Origin: Chlorella sorokiniana
Taxonomy: Eukaryota > Chlorophyta > Trebouxiophyceae > Chlorellales > Chlorellaceae
NCBI GenBank assembly: GCA_025917655.1
Contig: CP084615.1
Location: forward strand, 1,488,001 to 1,552,000
Length of the DNA: 64,000 nt
Reading direction: 5' to 3'
How positions within the stretch are numbered: the first letter of the stretch is position 1; every line of letters starts with the position of its first letter. The translations under genes and the position numbers were made by a program. Positions 1-12,701 of the stretch are shown here, piece after piece. Under the pieces are notes generated by a model. It did no database searches. It was not told the origin of the DNA and saw only the letters and a program-made list of their open reading frames with translations.

Positions 1-3000
1 CCTCGTCTGCACGCATAAAGGAAAGGCGCGGGCAGGCGATGTGAGGGTGTCTAAGCTGCAGTCCTGCAAACAGTGAAAATGACATCCTGCCTGCCCAAGA
101 ATGACGCGGTGCGAGCGCGGCCCTCTCCCCTCACACCCACCCGCCAGCGCGTCCACATCCAGCTCGTCGGCCCTGTCCAGGTACTTGTCCACCAGAACGG
201 GCCTTTCCGGGTCCACCTCCACAGCGGTGTTGATGTAGCGGTGCACGTCGGCATCGCTGTACACAATCTCCATGGCGCGTCCGCCCAGCACGTAGCTAGG
301 GCGCACCATCACAGGGTAGCCAAGCTGTGTGTGGGGCCCGGGGGGCAGGGAAGAAGCCTGTGAGCATGTCTGCCGGAACGAGCGGTGGCAATGCAGCAGG
401 CAAAACATGGGTGGCAGGTGACCAAGAGCCGCTGCTGGCAGCACAGCGATTCCTGAGCGCACCCGGTTCGCAATCTGCAGCGCCTCCGCCTCATTCGTGG
501 CTACGCCGCCCTCGGGTTGCCGGATGTCGAGGCGCGTAAGCAGAGCCATCCACCGGTCGCGGTCCTCGGCCTCATCAATCGCATCAGGCTGCGTGCCCCA
601 AATGCGCACATTGCCCTTGCCTGCCAGGGGCAGTCAGCAGGTGTCAAATGTGCAAATGCCTGCCGCATTACCAGAGCGCAGAAGCATTCCAGTTCTAATG
701 TGCCGCCAAGATGAGACCGGAGGATGCAACATGAGAACAACAATCACTCCCCTTGCTACCCACCGCTGGCCGCAGGGATGGGATTTTCTTCCAAAGCCTT
801 GTGCAGTGCGGTTGCCAGTTTGAGCGGCGTCTGGCCGCCAAACTGCACAATGATGCCCTCGGGCCGCTCCTTTTCAATCACGTTGAGCACGTCCTCAACC
901 TGCGCAAGGGAACGGGGCGCGCAGGCAAGCGCATTCAGGCGGCAATTCCAGGCCATGGAGCACCACACCCGGACGCCTGATGTTCAGTGCCGCCTGCAGC
1001 AGCACTCCCCCGCTTCTCCTCCTCTCAACCCCACGCTCACCGTGAGCGGCTCAAAGTAAAGGCGTGAGGAGGTGTCATAGTCGGTGGAGACGGTTTCAGG
1101 ATTGGAGTTCATCATGATGGTCTCGTAGCCAGCATCGCGCAGAGAGAAGGAGGCGTGGCAGCAGCAGTAATCGACCCGATGCCCTGGCCAATGCGGTTGG
1201 GGCCGCCGCCCAGGATGAGCACCTTGGGGTTGGAGTCGGCCTCACACTCGCACTCGCCGTCGTACGAGGAGTACATGTAGGGGGTGCCCGCCTCAAACTC
1301 AGCGGCACACGTGTCCACCCGCTTCATGCTGGGCTCCACGCCCAGCGCCTTGCGCGCCTTGCGCACTGCGGTGTGTGGGGAGGGGGGCAAAGGGTGGGTG
1401 CCCGGAAGCGTGGACGCAGACGGGCGGCGCAAAGGCAAAGCCCAGGCTGCGCCCGCATGAAGCTGTTCATGACGGGCAACCTTTGAAGCCGTTTGGTGGG
1501 TGTGCCGTGCCCGCAGCTGGAAGACAGCGGCCGCGCATTGCACGCCTACAACGCCCCATTCCCCCAGCCCGTCCGCACCTGCCATCATGTCGCTGCCCAC
1601 CGCGCGCGCAATTTGCGCATCGGAAAAGCCACGCCTCTTGACCTGCAGCATGTCGGTGGCGCTAAGCTCCTCCAGTTTCTTGCCCTTCAGCCACACCTCC
1701 ACCTCGTGCAGCTCGCCCAACTGCAGCATTTGAGGGAGGGAAAGACATCAGGCAGCTTCCAGCCTGGCAGGCAGACCTGCCCAGCGGCCTGCAGCCCATT
1801 GGACAGCTGATGAGAGCCCCTGGCAGCCCCGACAGTGGTTGGCCACTCCCCACCCCGGCCCACCTGCGCCAGGAACCAGGGGTCAATCTTGGTGTACTCG
1901 TGGATGGCCTCCAGGCTCTCCCCATCCTCCAGCGCCTGCTTGATGGCCACCATGCGCTCAGGGTTGGGCACACGCATGTTGTAGATGAGGCGGTCGTGGG
2001 GCAGGCGCTTGTAGCCGCGCGGCAGGCTCCACCCATCCAGGCCTGTCTCCAGGCTGCGCATCGCCTTCTGGAATGACTCTTGGAAGGTGCGGCCGATGGC
2101 CATCGCCTCGCCCACGCTCTTCATTTGGGTGGTCAGCACAGGCTGCAGGAGGGGAAGACAGGCCGCATGCTCACCAATGAAAGCAGATGCAGCCCTGGAC
2201 GGGCAGCCCCTTCCCAAACAGACAGTGCGCAAGGACCATTGTGGCATGTCAGCCAACCTGTGCGCCAGGGAACTTCTCAAAGGCAAAGCGCGGGATCTTC
2301 GTCACCACGTAGTCGATGGATGGCTCGAAGGAGGCGGGGGTCTTGAGGGTGATGTCGTTGGGAATCATGTCCAGCGTGTTGCCGCAGGCCAGCTTGGCAG
2401 CCATCTTGGCAATGGGGAAGCCGGTGGCCTTGGATGCCAGTGCGGAGGAGCGGCTGCAGGCAGGGGTGCGCAGGGGTAAGCGAGCAGCCGCTGCTGCTAG
2501 CACCTAAACAAACCCCTGGTCACCAGCCATGCAACCGGCCCTGCGGCAACCTTTCAAGGGCACCCCGCCGCCCGTCAGGGCCCCCACCCACCCACACACC
2601 TGACACGCGGGTTCATTTCAATAATGACCATGGCGCCGTCGGCGGGGTTGATGGCCATCTGAACGTTGCTGCCACCGCACTCCACGCCCATCTCGCGGAT
2701 GATGAGCACAGCAGCGTCGCGAAGCCGCTGATACTCCTGCGCAGTGGGCCAGGGGTCCCAGCCAGGTTAGTTGCAGGGGATGGTTGCAACAAGGCAAGGA
2801 GGGAAAGCTGGCAACGGCTGCTTTCGGGAGCTGGCCCTATGCTGCAGAAGCCTGAGCCTAGCTTGGCCCGCCGTGAGCACACGCATGCACACTGTCCTGC
2901 TTCTTCACTCCGCAGCCTGCCTCTCACCCCCTCACCAGCACCCACCTTGTCCGTGAGAGTCTGCACGGGGCCACGGTGATGGAGTCGCCCGTGTGCACGC

Positions 3001-4712
3001 CCATGGGATCCACGTTCTCGATGGAGCAAATGATGACGACGTTGTCGGCCAGGTCGCGCATCACCTCCAGCTCGTACTCCTTCCATCCCAGCAGGCTCTG
3101 CTCAATCTGGACCTGGCTGGTCATGGAGGCGGACAGGCCAGCCTTGCAGATTTCGCTGTGGAGGGGGGCGGGAGACATGGGGCGGGGCATGAGCTGACAA
3201 GCGCTTGCAAGGCTTGCTATGCGCAGACGGCACATTGCTTCGTTGCGCAGGCCGTGCATGCTCTAATCACGTGCCACTCACGCAAACTCATCCATGTTGT
3301 AAGCGATGCCACCACCGGTGCCACCCAGGGTGAACGCGGGCGGATGATGAGCGGCAGGCGCCCAATCTCCTCCGCCGCCTTCATGCACTCCTCCATGTTG
3401 GTGGCAATGCAGCTCTGCGCCATCTTGAGCCCCAGCTTGTCCATGGCCTGGGAAAACAGCTCGCGATCCTCGGCCTTGTTGATGGAGGCAAGCTTGGCAC
3501 CAATCAGCTCCACACCATACTTCTCAAGGATGCCGCTGCGGGGGCAGGATGAGGGACGACGGTGGATGGAAAGTTGGGACGGTGCAGGTGAGGTAGGCAG
3601 GACCCAAGAGCTTTGGCTGAGGGGGTTCATATTATCGGTGATCAAACAGCCAGTGGGTGCCGAGCTCTTAAAGCAACGGTGCGCACCTCTGACAGCGCTT
3701 TGGCCAGGTTCAGGCCGGTCTGTCCGCCCATGGTGGGCAGGATTGCATCCGGGCGCTCTTTTGCCAGGATCTGCTCCACCAGCTCGGGGTCATGGGGCCG
3801 ACATAGGTGCGGTCGGCGGTGCCTGGGTCAGTCATGATGGTGGCAGGATTGGAGTTGACCAGGATCACCTCGTAGCCCTCCGACCTGCGCAGGAATGCAG
3901 GGCCCGCAGGTCAGCAGCAGAGCCAGCAGGCGCACTGCAGTTACTGCTGGCAACGGGCAGCGTATCGACCCATCGCCCAGGCAGGTGCGCAGCGATTTGT
4001 CCCTGCTTGCAACCCAGGATGTTATCCGCGCTGGGAGCAGCTGGCACCCTGGTCTTCTGCCCCGCTCAATGCTCAATGCCCCGCTCACTTAAGCGCCTTG
4101 CACGCCTGCGTGCCTGAGTAGTCAAACTCGCATGCCTGGCCTGCAGGTGCGTTTCAAGTGGCAGCGGATGAGGAGGCGCTGTGGATGCTACTACAGGTCT
4201 ACCACCACTAGGGCCCACACAGCTGCGTGGCGACGGCGGCTGGCCCCAGCTGCTGCTGGCCCCGAGCAGCTCAGGGCACCAAGGGCGCCAAACTTACCGA
4301 TAATGATAGGACCGGCTCCTAGAATCATGATTCTGCGCAGAAGGGCAAGGGGGCGGTCCGCAAGGCGACCAAATTGAGGGGGCTGCCGGGTGGCATGCCT
4401 AGGGCTTTGGGACAGAGCGGCTTGAACGAGTGCCCCTCGTGTGCCAGCTTGTGCAGGCTACCTACTTCTTCAGATCGGAGCGCTTGGGAACCTGCTTCGC
4501 GGATGGCGAATCCCAAGCACGGAAGTCGGTGGAGGCGTCCGTCGTAGTCTTTTCCGGGGCTGCTACTGCCTCAACACGCACCACTGTGCGCTGTCCATAT
4601 GTCTGCCGGCCGGACAGCCGCCTTCCCGCCCTCAGTCCTGCTGCAGGGCATGCAGCTGCTGTTTGTGCAGCAGCAGTCCTCCTGCCTGGTGCAGGCTGGA
4701 TGCAGATGCCAT
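1..4712 (-). CDS. carB: Carbamoyl-phosphate synthase large subunit, plastid type (3' end outside window)
   Basis: This enzyme makes carbamoyl phosphate from bicarbonate, ATP and glutamine-derived ammonia for pyrimidine and arginine synthesis; in plants and algae it works in the plastid with a separate small subunit. The chosen start at 4712 opens an Ala/Gln-rich transit-peptide-like leader. The first synthase half begins [14 protein letters not shown], across an intron, and then [11 protein letters not shown]. The second half shows [16 protein letters not shown] and, at the left edge, [20 protein letters not shown] followed by [15 protein letters not shown] of its ATP-grasp fold. About the last fifth, including the allosteric domain, lies beyond base 1. 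At least ten exons are visible. Two conserved exons shift frame by one base at G/C runs (3338-3340 and 3786-3789), which I read as sequence error. The leader also changes frame, so the exact N-terminus is uncertain. It is divergent from DPH5, with 206 bp between the start codons. Confidence 0.93.
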
Positions 4713-4918
4713 GATGCGCATGTAATAATGATCAACGGGCGATGGCGGCGGCCTACAACCCTGCCTGAGACCAAGCTGTGCACGCGCAGCATGGCGGCTG
4801 GCCGCTCCCTCTGCTGCGAGAGCAATGCATTGTGCCACAGCATAGATCGGTCCCCGGCTGGCGATTGTGCCTTCTCTATATTACAACTGCCGACAAGTGT
4901 TTGGGTCCTCTCTCAACT

Positions 4919-6554
4919 ATGCTGTACATAATAGGCCTGGGCCTTGCAGACGAGCGTGACATCACTATCAAGTGCGTGCAATGTCTGTTGTACGGCCCTG
5001 GGCCGCCGCCGCCACTGCCCGTCACAGGCGCCATGCAGCTAGCCATGCCACGCATTTTCTGCTGCTGACGCTTTGTTTGCACACAATGTCCGGTTTAACT
5101 GGCATGCATTGCTGTCGGCTAGTTAAGAATTAATGTCATGTTGCTGCACAAGGTGTTGGGCAAATGCTGCAGCTCCATGTCCACGCTGTGCAGGGGCCTG
5201 GATGCGGTGCGGCAGTCTGAGCGGGTGTATTTGGAAGCCTACACTTCCCTGCTGCTAGTCCCGAAGGAGAAGTTGGTGTGTGAATGTTGGTTGCTTCTCC
5301 ATTGTTTGAAAACGCAGCAGCATCAGGGCAAGTTGTTCATAGGTGATGCCAACTGCTTTCAACGGAGCGCAGGAAACGTTCTATGGCAAAGAGGTTATTG
5401 TAGCAGATCGCGAGATGGTGGAGATGGTGAGAGGAGAGGAGGGCCTGGGAGGCTTCATTGGCGACCTGTGGCAATTGGAAGGCTCTTTGCTCGCTTGCTG
5501 TTGCAAGCTCGCTTGTGTTTGCTTGTTGTGAACCTGCAGGAAGCCGACACAATACTGGAGGGAGCGCAGGAGAAGAATGTGTCGTTCCTGGTTGTGGGGA
5601 CCCTTTCGGGTGAGTCAAGGCTGGAGTTGTAGATGGGCGGTCTGCTGCCTTGCCAGTTGTATCCTGCAGGCAGGTTTTATCCTGCAGGTCTTGTGTTGAC
5701 CCTACCAACTACACCCCTGACACACTGCCTCCTCTGCTGCTCGCCTGCACTGCAGTGCCACCACCCACACCGACCTTGAGTTGCGGGCACGCTCCCAAGG
5801 CATCCCCGTGTGTGTGGTGCACAACGCGTCCATCATGAACGCTGTCGGCGCATGTGGTTTACAGCTCTATCGCTTTGGCGAGGCTGTGTCCATTGTCTTC
5901 TTCACTGGTGGGCTGTGTGGGTGGAAGGCGTGGAGGTGGAAGTTGCAGTTGGCAGCGCAGTTGCTGCTGCCTGACACAAGCAATCTCCCCACAGCTGTCT
6001 TTGTGCCGGTGGGGCCCTGTCCTGGTCCGGCCACCTTTGACAGAATCCTAATCTGCCTTTGGCCCGCGCCCCTTGGCGCTGGCACTCCTTTTTCCCCCAA
6101 CAGATTCATGGCGACCTGACTCCTTCTATGACCGCATTCTGGCCAACCGGCGGGCGGGGCTGCACACACTGTGCCTGCTGGATATCAAAGTGAAGGAGCC
6201 CAGCCTCGAGAGCCTTGCACGCGGACGCAAGGTGTACGAGCCCCCCGCTTTATGAGCGTAGGCACCGCGCTCCGCCAGTTGTTGGAGATTGAGGCGGCGC
6301 GTGGCCAGGGCGCGTACAGCGGCGACACGCTCTGCGTTGGTGTTGCGCGCCTGGGCTCTGATTCGCAGCAGATCGTGGCGGGCAGCATGCAGCAGCTGCT
6401 GGAGGTGGAATTTGGGCCGCCGTTGCATTCGCTGGTAATTGCGGGGGACACTCACCCCATCGAGCAAGAGTACCTGCAGCAGTTCATGACGTGCAGCAGC
6501 GCCGGTGCGAGCAGCAGCCAAGGCGCAACAGAAACGGCAGGTGCATCAATGTGA
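4919..6554 (+). CDS. DPH5: Diphthine methyl ester synthase
   Basis: This SAM-dependent methyltransferase adds methyl groups to the modified histidine of elongation factor eEF2 during diphthamide synthesis in the cytosol. The start reads [18 protein letters not shown], the family's invariant N-terminus, and the first intron begins at 4972. Later exons give [33 protein letters not shown] (after one frame change), [30 protein letters not shown] and the C-terminal [11 protein letters not shown]. The length of about 285 residues is normal for the family. Two exons break frame by one base in G/C runs, at 5596-5599 (four G where the family needs five) and 6241-6246 (six C where seven are needed). 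All motifs are otherwise intact, so this is a working gene. A TGTAA polyadenylation signal follows 15 bases after the stop. Confidence 0.95.
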
Positions 6555-6568
6555 AGCACCCCATACCT

Positions 6569-6573
6569 TGTAA
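6569..6573 (+). terminator. TGTAA polyadenylation signal of DPH5
   Basis: TGTAA is the usual green-algal polyadenylation signal. This copy lies 15 bases past the DPH5 stop codon, which would give a very short 3' UTR unless a later site is used. Confidence 0.5.
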
Positions 6574-6786
6574 TGAGCAAAGCACAAAGGCTTCGAAAAA
6601 TCGCGCGTATGCACCGCATGGCGGCGTAAGCCCAGGATGGCGGCCAGTGGCACTTACACCCCTGACATGATAGTTATGTCCAGCTGCTGTCCAGCTGCTG
6701 TCAACATGTTGCAGGCCACTATTACACGTTTGTGCGCAGCAGCAAGGATGAGGCCGCAGGGCATGGCCGCCCCGTGGGCAGCTGCC

Positions 6787-7940
6787 TCAGATCACGCCAA
6801 TCTTGTTCGCCACGTCCAGCGCATCGTAGTCTGGGGTCAGGCGCACGTACGCCTTCTTCTGGCCATCGGGGCGGATGAGGGTGTTGATCTTCTTTGTCTG
6901 GATGTCATAGAGACGCGACACGGCAGCCTTGATGGCAGCCTTGTCAGCGCGCACGTCCACGATGAACACCTGGAGGGCAAAGAGGTGGCCGGTTGTGAGT
7001 GCTGCACCCTGGCAGAGGCATTACTGCAGGCTCGCAAGCTGCCAGCTGATGAGAAGCCTCGCCGAAGTGCCATGCTGGCGGTGATGCACAACACACTGGG
7101 TGGATGCTAAGCCTGCTACCCCTCTCAAAGGCCTGGAACTGGCTGCACTGCTGCTGTGTGTGGCCTTCGACACCCTCGTCCACAGTGCTGGCCACACATC
7201 TGGTCAGCTGTCATGTTTTTCCAATAATGCCATTGTTGACCGTGCAAGAGGCTGCCTGACAGTTGCTACTGTCCTGCTCATGCTTTTCACAGATGTGCGT
7301 CTCTGTGGGTCCCACTGAGTGCTTGGTGGTGACTAAATCCCGCTGATTCAAGCTGGCTGGATGGCTTGGGGCTGCTGCGGCAGGGCTGCCGCCCGTGCGC
7401 CAGCACTCCCGACCTGCCATGCGCTGCCTTGCGTTGCCTGGCTGCTGCAGCCAACATCAGGACACCAGCTGTTCCAACTCGTCATGCACAAGCTGGCGTT
7501 CCCCTCACCAGCGTGTTGTTGTCCTCAATCTTCTTCATGGCAGACTCGGTGGTCAGGGGGTACTTGATCACCGCATGCTCATCCAGCCGCTGCCGTGAGG
7601 GCGCACTGCAGGCAGGCAAAGGCAACCAGGGTCCATACTGCATAAATGAAGAGGGCGAGAAAGGCAGCCTGCTGCCGCAATGCTGCTACACCTGCGCCTG
7701 TCCATGTCGATGTGCAGGCTGACCCATCCTACCCCTCCCCTGTCAGCTGGAAATTGCACTCAAAGAAAATTATTGCATTATGCATGAGCATTGCACACGC
7801 ACCTGACGCGGGGAACTTGGGGTCCCGGCTGCGCACAAGGGTCTTGGGCCTGTGGAACACAACGCTGTAGCGCGGCTTGCGAGTCTTCTTAAATTGGCTC
7901 TTCTTGACCGCCTTGGCAGCCTTGGCCGCCTTGCTCTTGT
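6787..7940 (-). CDS. RPL23A: Cytosolic 60S ribosomal protein uL23 (L23a); first exon not located
   Basis: This protein of the large ribosomal subunit lies near the nascent-peptide exit tunnel and helps dock the signal recognition particle. Three exons read cleanly on the minus strand: 7940-7803 (lysine-rich, then [20 protein letters not shown]), 7605-7509 ([20 protein letters not shown]) and 6969-6787 ([16 protein letters not shown], then [20 protein letters not shown], ending NKIGVI). All junctions are GT-AG. The first exon, carrying the start codon and the rest of the basic N-terminal tail, must lie upstream of 7940 behind an acceptor at the 7941-7942 AG, but I could not place it. It may be only a few codons long. 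The gene is divergent from the CobW gene and converges on DPH5. Confidence 0.93.
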
Positions 7941-8645
7941 CTGCATACATAAATGAAGGGCCACACAAACAAATGTGAAGGTGTGCTTGCACGTGCTGCG
8001 CGGTGCCTGGGCGTGGGCGACGGCTGCTGCCATCCCCGCTTGCTTCGCCTGGACGCCCGGCATCCTGTCATTCCGCGACCGTCACGTTTGGACTTTGTAT
8101 CCTGCCAGCTTGTCACGCAAGCGCAGCCCCGTGCTGCTACAACAGGGCTGATTGCCAAGCCGGACCGCCATGCGCCCTTCCAGCCCGCTCCGCTGCATCA
8201 TATACGCTACTGTGCGGGCTGATTGTCCCTGCAGTTGGCTGAGCCCTTCTTCCTGCCCCAACATGCTGGCCAACCATGCGCGCCGTGGGCTGCCGCGCAC
8301 CTGCAGGCGCCATTGATGCTCTTTGACGCCTGACGAGCACCTGAAAGAGGCCGAGACATGCGCAGACCGCCGCACATGAAGGCCCCCGGGAAAAACGTCT
8401 CTCGCCCTCCCCAGCCGGGCGGTGCACTCGGTGTGTCTTGATGGCCACTTCGAGCTCGTCGATGATAGTTTGGCGGCACTTGGTTTTGTTGTGAACGCCA
8501 TAGCCCTATTTCGAGCTTCCCCGCGACCACGCTTGCTTGTTTGTAGGCGCACTCACTGACCTGCTCACTGACCATTCTACTAACAACGAAGATTGTAGTG
8601 TGGCATTATAGTTTCGCAGCCATTCAGGTTTGCTGACAGCGGGCA
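7941..8645. other. Region between RPL23A and the CobW gene
   Basis: This stretch should hold the missing first exon of RPL23A, its first intron and the promoters of both divergent genes. No start exon could be chosen with confidence. On the minus strand around 8400-8495 there is an open stretch that looks coding (IIDELEVAIKTHRVHRP) but has no recognisable family and no clear gene structure. Confidence 0.4.
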
Positions 8646-11600
8646 ATGCCTGGCGGTGAAGGCGCCGGCGGGTCGCTGCCAGGCAGCGACGAACATTTCC
8701 GTGGTTTGCGCATTTCCGTGGTTTGCGGGCCTAAAACTTCTGGAAAGACAGAGTTTCTCACACACATCCTGAACAATGGCCAGGGACTAAGGTGGGAGGG
8801 AGCAGGGTTTGGAAGTGCGCTGCTTCCGGTGGCCATGGCTCTCTTGCCAGCCCAATATGAAACTGGCTTTGCCAGCCTCCAGTTGCCAGCCATGCCGCAC
8901 AACAGCATCTGCCTCCTTGTCCCCAGGTGTGCTGTGATTGAGAACGGCACGGCTGGAGCAGAGGAAGGTTTCGCGGAGCGGAGCCGCAGCTGCATATGTT
9001 GCACACAGCGAGATGACTTGCCGGCTGAAGCGTGGCGCCTGGCAGAAACCGGGGCGTATGATTGTCTGTTGTTCGAGTGCTGTGGCTGGGCAGAGCCGGG
9101 AGAGGTAGTTGGAGCGTTAACCAGGGGACCATGCGGGGCACGGCTGAGCAGCCTGGCGCACGTGGACACTGCAGTCACAGTGGTGGATTCCGCTGCCCTC
9201 CTAGGCAACCTGTGAGCCTGACTTGCTGTTTGGGATCAAGTCTGAAGAAATTCTGTTGTTGGTTGGTTTCTGCCTCCAAGAGCTTGTCAAAAAGCACTAA
9301 CATGCATACTTTCTCGCTTTGCAGTACCAGTGCTGAGCACCTGTGCGACCGGGGCGAGGGGGTGGATGAGAGCGATGAGCGAGGCGTTGCTGAGCTGCTG
9401 CTCGCCCAGGTCGAGTTCGCGGACGTGATTGTGCTGAACAAGGTCTGTGGGCATTCTTGTGGGGGCTGCGGGAGTGAGTGGCTGGGCTTGGTGTGCAGGC
9501 CGTGCTTGCTCAGCGATGAGGCCTGTTGATGCCTGCGCAATTGAAGGAGCCACGTGCATGAGCACATGAAGTGGAGTACCCGTTTGGCAGCATGGCTCGC
9601 TTGTCACTGGCATGGGCGCACGCGCCCCCCCCCCTCTGCCCCGGGCCCCCACAAACACACACGCATGCTAATCCCGTCCCAATTTCCCCCAACAACAGTA
9701 GGTTGACCTGGTTTCCGCCCAGGAGCAGGAGCGGTTGCTGGCCCTGCTGCGCGCTTTGAACCCTGGTGCCGACGTCATTCCCGCCACGCATGGCCGTGTA
9801 GCCCTGGACCGCGTGGTTTGCACGGGGCGCTTCAGCTTGGAAGGGACGGCGCGCAACGCTGGCTGGCTCAAGGTGGGATCAGGGAAGGTTTGGAAGGGGA
9901 TGTGGGACGCGTCGCTCATGTGCGGCCCCCTCCCACCCCTCCGCCCGCTGTTTCAACGCCTGGTGCAGGCATTGCAGGGGGTTCCACCCCTGAGCATGAG
10001 GCCCATCAGTGCAGCATCTCGTCCTGGGTGTACAGGTGGGCAGGTGGAGGGCGCGGCCCACGCTGCTGGCGTCAGAGCCCTGCCTGAAGGCGACCCCACG
10101 TTCATGTCCACATTCAGCCTCTCAGTCCTTGCCTGGGTCCCTGTGTCCCCCTCGCTGGCATTGCCTGCAGTGCACGGCGCCCTTTCCACCCCGATCGCTT
10201 GCACGCCTTCCTCACTCAGCACTTTGAATTACGGCAGCCCCAATGGGAGGATGATTGTGCTGGAGGAGCCAGCAATCACTCGCACGGTCACCACCTCCAC
10301 AGCCATGAGCCCTGCCTCCGGCATTCCCACAGCCGTGGACAGACCCATCAGGGGGTTCACTGCAGCAGGCTGTGCTGCAGGCCTCCAACGCCTCGCAGCA
10401 GGCAGCCGCAGCGATGCACCGCCTGGCACAGCAGGCAGCAATGCGTGGCTCCGACACAAGCAGCCAAGAACGCAGTCTGCTGGCAGCCGCCGCTGCGGCG
10501 ACCTCCGCTGCTGCGGCCGCTTCCGCTGCGGCAGCACTGATCCTCTCGCAGCTGAGCAAGCCAGGCAGCGCAGCCTGCAGCACTGCGGAGGCGGCCCACC
10601 AGCCTGCCAGCAGCGGAGGCCGGGTTTGTGGCCATCACGGGCTCCTCCACGTGTCCCCGACTGAGGCGGCGGATCGCCGTTCCTGCGTGGCCGGCTCCTT
10701 TGGCCAGCTTTGCCGCTCCAGGGGACTCATCTGGCTGGCCACTCGTCCCGGCCTGTGTGGCGAGTGGAGCCAGGTGGGCAGAAAATGCGCACCCGCTGCT
10801 TTCTGTGCCTGGCCTGTTTGTTGACTGCTGCCTTTAAAGCTGTCGTTCAATCCCTGCACCTCCTGCCCTGGGCCTCACCCCCATCCCTGGTGGACCCGCA
10901 GGCCGGCGGCATCCTACGGCTGGGCGTGGGCGGCCCCTGGTATGCGTCCCTGCCACAGGAGGAGTGGCCGCAGGAGGAGGAGCAGCGAGGAGCACTGCTG
11001 CGCGACTTCCAGGGGCCCTATGGCGACCGGCGGCAGGAGGTGGCGATGGTGGGGTTGGGGTTGACCGTCAGGCGCTCACCGCGGCGCTCGACGCGTGCCT
11101 GTGCACCGAGGAGGAGATGGCGGCGGTGGCAGCGGGAACGCTGCACGACCCTTTGCGGCGTGGCCCAGCCTGGAGCAGATGCTGGATGACGGGGAGGAGG
11201 GGGAGGAGGAGGAAGAGGGGGAGCCGGGCCAGCAGCAGGAGGCGGAGCTGACGCGCACCACCGGCGGCGCTCCACCACAGGGCAGCGTGCACAGCGTGCT
11301 GCAGGGTGCGGCCGAGCTGCAGCATTGCTTTGACGCCTTGGCGCAGGGTGCCGCTGAGGCGGGGGCGGCGCCCCCGTGCTGGGCGTGGTCAGCTGGCACG
11401 CGCCCTGGAGCGAGGCGTGCAGCGAGGCGGCGAGCGCGCTGTCAGCGGCCGCCACTGCGCACCCTGGCGCCGCTTTCTTCAGCCTGGATGTGGAGGCCTC
11501 GCCCGCCAACACCGCACTGGCTCTGGAAAAGGTCATGCGCAAGCCCGAGTCACGGCGCGTGGGCGCAAAGCCGGCGCTGCGCAGCGGGAGCGATTCCCGT

Positions 11601-12701
11601 GCATCACGCTGCACTATCTGCCCAGCCTGCAGCCTTGGGCCACCCTGGCTGGGCCTGCAGCAGTGCAGCAGCTGCATCACGCGCTCGCAGAGCACACGGG
11701 CTTCAAGCCTGGACAGCAAACCGCGCCGCCATCCACTGCTGCTGCGCCGGGCAGCGGTGGCAGCGGCGGCAGGAGCAGCAGCGCGGAGCCCAGCAGGCTG
11801 GTGGTGCTGAAAAGAGGGGCGTTGCAGGCCAAGGAGGTTTTGGCGGAGGGCCGAGCGGCCGGCGCCCGTCATTATGGTGTGGACGCACAGCGGCGAGGGG
11901 GAAACCGCAGCAACAGCTGCACTGCGCAGCGCTGCGGCTCACTCTGCGGGCGCCTGCGCCGGCCTTCTGCTGGTGGACGCCGACGCGGCAGCCTGCAAGG
12001 CCAACGAGCTGCTGGCGGGGGCCCTCAAGGTTGGGAGCTACCCCGAGGTACACGTTTACCGAGACATGAAGCTGGCCAGCAAGCTCAGCGGGCCTAGCGC
12101 CAGCCCCTCCGAGCTGCTTCGCCTGGCCCAGCAGCTGGCCCATAGCGGCGCCCCTGCCAGCCCAGCAGCGCCGATGCTGCACGCTGCTGCGCCTGGCTCC
12201 CCGGCTGTGGCAGCATCACAGGCGCCACCGGTGGAGCAGCTCCCCGTTGGCTCCCCCGATGTGTTCGACCCGCCAGCTGGCAAGTTTGCCAAGCCGGGCG
12301 CGGCCAAGCGCTTTCCAGACGGTCGTTTTGGCTACTTCTTCCCCAAGATGCCCTGCCTCAGGTGGGGCCTGGGCGCACTGCACCTTCAAGCCAAGCGCGT
12401 GAACTCGCCCGGGAGCGTGCGTTGCGTTCAAACAAGCGGCGTCCATTTGAGCCCAGCTGCTGCGTTGCCCACTTGGATCCCCTCCCCGCCTCCCACCCCC
12501 CGCCCCTCCAGGTGTGGCTGCCCTTGGTGGAGCAGCGAGGAATGGGATGCTAAATGCATCCGCTGCGGCTGGGACTGCGAGCGTGGCGGGTATGACGACG
12601 ACAGCCAGCCCCTCCCTCAGCACCGCTCCAAGTGGGAGAGGCTGACTGCTGCGATACGGCAGGGACACACGCCAGCGTGGCCCGGCAAAGGCCAAGCCTA
12701 G
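8646..12701 (+). CDS. CobW/COG0523 GTPase fused to two thioredoxin-like domains and a zinc ribbon
   Basis: The N-terminal part is a COG0523 metallochaperone-type GTPase: P-loop CGPKTSGKT, the metal-site motif CICC, LFECCGWAEPGEV, and the guanine-binding NKVDLV formed across an intron ending near 9702. The CobW C-terminal domain follows (ISSWVYR, HPDRLHAFLTQHFEL, later GLIWLATRPGLCGEWSQ). A His-rich loop containing HSHGHHLHSH interrupts it. After an acidic linker come two thioredoxin-like segments, the first around VVSWHAPWSEAC and FSLDVEASPAN, the second around LLLVDADAAACKANELLA and YPEVHVYRDMKLASKL. Neither keeps a CxxC active site. The protein ends in a Cys cluster, CLRCGCPWW joined to KCIRCGWDCE, like a zinc ribbon. 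The role is probably zinc delivery or sensing, by family. Small frame changes occur at G/C runs (for example near 11371-11375). The estimated length is about 900 residues. Confidence 0.82.

Noticed and set aside
9625-9660. Long C run and CA repeat in a CobW intron as a functional element
   Set aside because: It is ordinary intronic low-complexity sequence with no further structure.
8646-12701. Two or three separate genes (CobW, thioredoxin-like, zinc finger)
   Set aside because: Exons follow each other on one strand without a TGTAA signal or a clear new start, and the linkers read through. I kept one gene, but the join needs RNA evidence.
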